Shown here piece by piece: positions 5,110 to 7,063 of a stretch of DNA of 7,063 nt. Within the stretch, counting starts at the first letter, position 1, and each line of letters begins with the position of its first letter. The translations under genes were made by a program, and so were the position numbers. The notes under the pieces were generated by a model. The model did not search any database and had not been told where the DNA came from. It saw nothing but the letters and a program-made list of their open reading frames with translations. The DNA comes from CBCXVS01 sp965178525 (GTDB taxonomy: Bacteria; Tectomicrobia; Entotheonellia; Entotheonellales; Entotheonellaceae): positions 1-7,063 of the forward strand of contig CBCXVS010000349.1 of the NCBI GenBank assembly GCA_965178525.1, read 5' to 3'.

Positions 5110-6978
5110 ATGAGTACACACACGTTATTGTCACCTGTAGAGCTACTGACGGCAGCATACGAACGGGAGCACTTCGAGGATATCGGGTACATGACCTGTA
5201 TGACCCTTGTGCTGCTGGGGAATTATGCGCAAACGGGCCATTTTGGCGGGCCGCTGGCCTACACGCCTTATAATGTCGCGATGCATTTGGCCGGTCCCAA
5301 GTTCGGTGGCTTACGCTACGATTACCGCCGGCCGAAACACCCATTCTGCGACAAATTCATGCTCGCCGGGGGGCATAACATTCCAACGGCGTATGCGCTG
5401 TGGATGATCATGGGCGAAGCCATGGCCCGCAAGCACGCGGCAACAGGCGACGCCTGCTACGAGGTGGCGCCAGAGCATGCCGTCTTGCCCATCGATGCGC
5501 TGGGATTCCGCCGCGGGGCCGGGGCGCTGAAAACCCTGCTGCAGGACCACGGTTTGCAGGACCATCCGCTCTTCGCGCAGGCCAACGTGCGTGGCATCCG
5601 CTCCCTGGCGGGCCATGCCGAAACGACCGACGTCACGAACGATGTCAATGGCGGGCCGTCGGGTATCGGCATTGCCACGGCTGCCGGCAAAGCCGCGTTC
5701 TGGGATTTTATGGGCGCGCCGCCGTCCCTCAAGGTGCTGGCGCTGGAAGGCGAATTCGCCATGACCGAGGGGCACGCGCAGGAACTCAAGACGCAGGCGC
5801 TCGCCATGCAGGTGGGCAAGCGCCTGCGCATCCTGCTGTCCTACAATAACGCCGGCATCGACGACACGTTGGTAGGCGGGGTGATTGACGCCAAATATGA
5901 CCGCTACCAGATCGAGGAGCAGTGGACGTCATACGGGTGGAACGTGTTTGCGCTGGACGACGGCAATGACTACGATCAGATTCTCGCCGTCCTCAAAACC
6001 ATGGAGGATTGGGACCCCGCCGACCGCCGCCCGATGATCGTCATCGGCAAAACGGTGAAGGGATATTGGCCCGGCGCGGTGGATGGCAAGATACCGGGAT
6101 ATGGGGATCAATTGGTCAGCTACCCCAGCCACCCGTACGCGATGAGCATGAATTCGGATTATTTTGTCGCCCTGGCCGAGACCTTTGAGAAGCGGTTTGA
6201 CGTAGCATTCGACGGCATTCGCCAGGGGCCGGTAAGCGACCCGCGTGAACGGCTGATTCAGTTCAAGACCAATATTGACATCGTCATGTCGCTGCTCGAC
6301 CGCAATGACTTGGGCGACTGGCTAGCGGATCGCCTCGTGGCGATTGGCGATAGCGTGCAGAACGACTTGCCGCTGCGGGTGAAGACGACACGGGATCCCT
6401 TTCTGGATGACCGCCTCCGCGTCCGCAACCTGCCGGTTGAGCCGCAGAATGTCACGGTGAAAAACCCTGTATCCGGCGCCGAAAAAGACGTCAATATCGC
6501 TCTCTTCCGCCAGCCCGGTGAGGTTGCCGGTACGCGCCGGGGCATTTCGGAAATTATTAAATGGATGAATTACGTCACGGACAACCGGTTTATCACCCTG
6601 GCTGCCGACCTCTCCGATTCCATTAACGTGGAGCGCGGCACCCTGTGGGGCCATTACAGTCCGGACGGCAATCCGGTCGGCACGCGGATCAAAGCCCCGA
6701 TTCAAGAAGCCGGCAATGCCTCCACCGCCGTTGGCCTAGTGGGGCAGAGCGCCTCACTCGATCCGGACCAGTTTGCCGGGGTCTGGGCCTTGAGCGGCAC
6801 CTATGGCGCCTTTACCCCGCTGATGTACCTGCCCGCCCGCGTGTGGAGCCAGCAGAGCCAGGACAGCCGCTTCCGCATGGGTGTGCTGCATATTCTTGCC
6901 GGCCATTCGGGGCCGGAGACCGCCGCGGATGCCCGGACGCACTTCGGCATTTTTGCCCCGCAGGTCTGGAACTCGTAA
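5110..6978 (+). CDS. Divergent transketolase-like thiamine diphosphate enzyme, C-terminal domain absent
   Basis: The 622-residue protein belongs to the transketolase / pyruvate dehydrogenase E1 group, which transfers two-carbon or acyl units through thiamine diphosphate (ThDP). Seen: GHFGGPLAYTP (43-53), equivalent to the GHPGxPLG region; GGH at 87-89; GGPSGIGIATAAGKA (181-195); the ThDP/metal motif EGEFAMTEGH (213-222) with NN at 246-247; and a Pyr domain with the likely catalytic glutamate E533 (IQEAGNAST) and GHSGPETAADARTHFG (598-613). The classical G-D-G is G-E-F here, so the metal ligand would be Glu rather than Asp. The protein ends at FAPQVWNS, about where other members continue through the end of the Pyr domain into a roughly 130-residue C-terminal domain. 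None of the three frames after 6978 recovers that domain. The start is set by AAAGGAG 6 bases before 5110. It lies 202 bases downstream of the dehydrogenase. Substrate unknown; the dehydrogenase may feed it a keto compound or use its product. Confidence 0.87.
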   Translation: MSTHTLLSPVELLTAAYEREHFEDIGYMTCMTLVLLGNYAQTGHFGGPLAYTPYNVAMHLAGPKFGGLRYDYRRPKHPFCDKFMLAGGHNIPTAYALWMIMGEAMARKHAATGDACYEVAPEHAVLPIDALGFRRGAGALKTLLQDHGLQDHPLFAQANVRGIRSLAGHAETTDVTNDVNGGPSGIGIATAAGKAAFWDFMGAPPSLKVLALEGEFAMTEGHAQELKTQALAMQVGKRLRILLSYNNAGIDDTLVGGVIDAKYDRYQIEEQWTSYGWNVFALDDGNDYDQILAVLKTMEDWDPADRRPMIVIGKTVKGYWPGAVDGKIPGYGDQLVSYPSHPYAMSMNSDYFVALAETFEKRFDVAFDGIRQGPVSDPRERLIQFKTNIDIVMSLLDRNDLGDWLADRLVAIGDSVQNDLPLRVKTTRDPFLDDRLRVRNLPVEPQNVTVKNPVSGAEKDVNIALFRQPGEVAGTRRGISEIIKWMNYVTDNRFITLAADLSDSINVERGTLWGHYSPDGNPVGTRIKAPIQEAGNASTAVGLVGQSASLDPDQFAGVWALSGTYGAFTPLMYLPARVWSQQSQDSRFRMGVLHILAGHSGPETAADARTHFGIFAPQVWNS

Positions 6979-7063
6979 GGAGTCTAGCGCTGCCTGGAGC
7001 AGACGCGGTCGGCCCTCCGTTTCCTGGGCCATCATGACGGGAGCTCCTCCACCCTTCCACCCT
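6979..7063. other. Right edge, no supported gene
   Basis: AAGGAG (6977-6982) overlaps the transketolase-like stop codon and looks like a Shine-Dalgarno sequence for a coupled next gene, but no ATG, GTG or TTG follows at the right distance. An ATG at 7032 opens a frame to the window end (MTGAPPPFHP) without a ribosome binding site. Whether a gene for the missing C-terminal domain begins beyond the edge cannot be seen. Confidence 0.4.

Overview
The window is a bacterial chromosomal segment, probably from a metagenome-type organism. The best guess is a Chloroflexota-like or other multicellular or filamentous lineage. This rests on the architecture of the NACHT protein (a tryptophan-rich linker followed by Gly-Leu-rich membrane segments) and on the BELL/NACHT amyloid-motif pair, which is known mainly from multicellular bacteria. 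It is an inference, not a proven assignment. Five intact protein genes are supported, each with a clear Shine-Dalgarno sequence that fixes its start. There is also one decayed gene remnant and several DNA or RNA hairpins. No tRNA, rRNA, CRISPR array, insertion sequence or replication origin was seen.

Left third (1-1902, minus strand): a two-gene operon reading leftward. The first gene (1902 to 1531) encodes a 123-residue, mostly helical protein that resembles the BELL cell-death effector domain and ends in a short beta-prone tail. The second (1498 to 74) encodes a 474-residue NACHT STAND NTPase with C-terminal membrane segments. The C-terminal tail of the first protein and the N-terminal tail of the second align without gaps over about 22 residues. 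They share Q-x-[VI]-x-G and T-G-x-[VI]-x-[VI]-x-[FY] patterns. This is the arrangement of bacterial amyloid signalling (BASS) pairs, in which an NLR-like receptor templates amyloid folding of a membrane-attacking effector. It is the most interesting system in the window and is probably an immune or programmed-cell-death module.

Middle (1903-2947): about 1 kb without an intact gene. It holds a palindrome upstream of the BELL gene, a small perfect hairpin, a fragment resembling an interspersed repeat, and near 2756-2905 the remnant of a small gene whose reading frame is interrupted by an ochre codon. A long imperfect hairpin (2844-2908) lies just past the 3' end of the next gene.

Right part (2948-7063): a metabolic cluster, visibly more GC-rich than the left part. 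A duplicated EthD/DUF4286-like dimeric alpha/beta-barrel protein (3619 to 2948, minus strand) is divergent from a zinc-dependent medium-chain dehydrogenase (3807-4907). The dehydrogenase is followed, after a leader containing a strong hairpin, by a transketolase-like thiamine diphosphate enzyme (5110-6978). That enzyme stops before the usual C-terminal domain. The three genes plausibly serve one catabolic pathway for a hydroxylated or sugar-like substrate, but the substrate cannot be read from the sequence.
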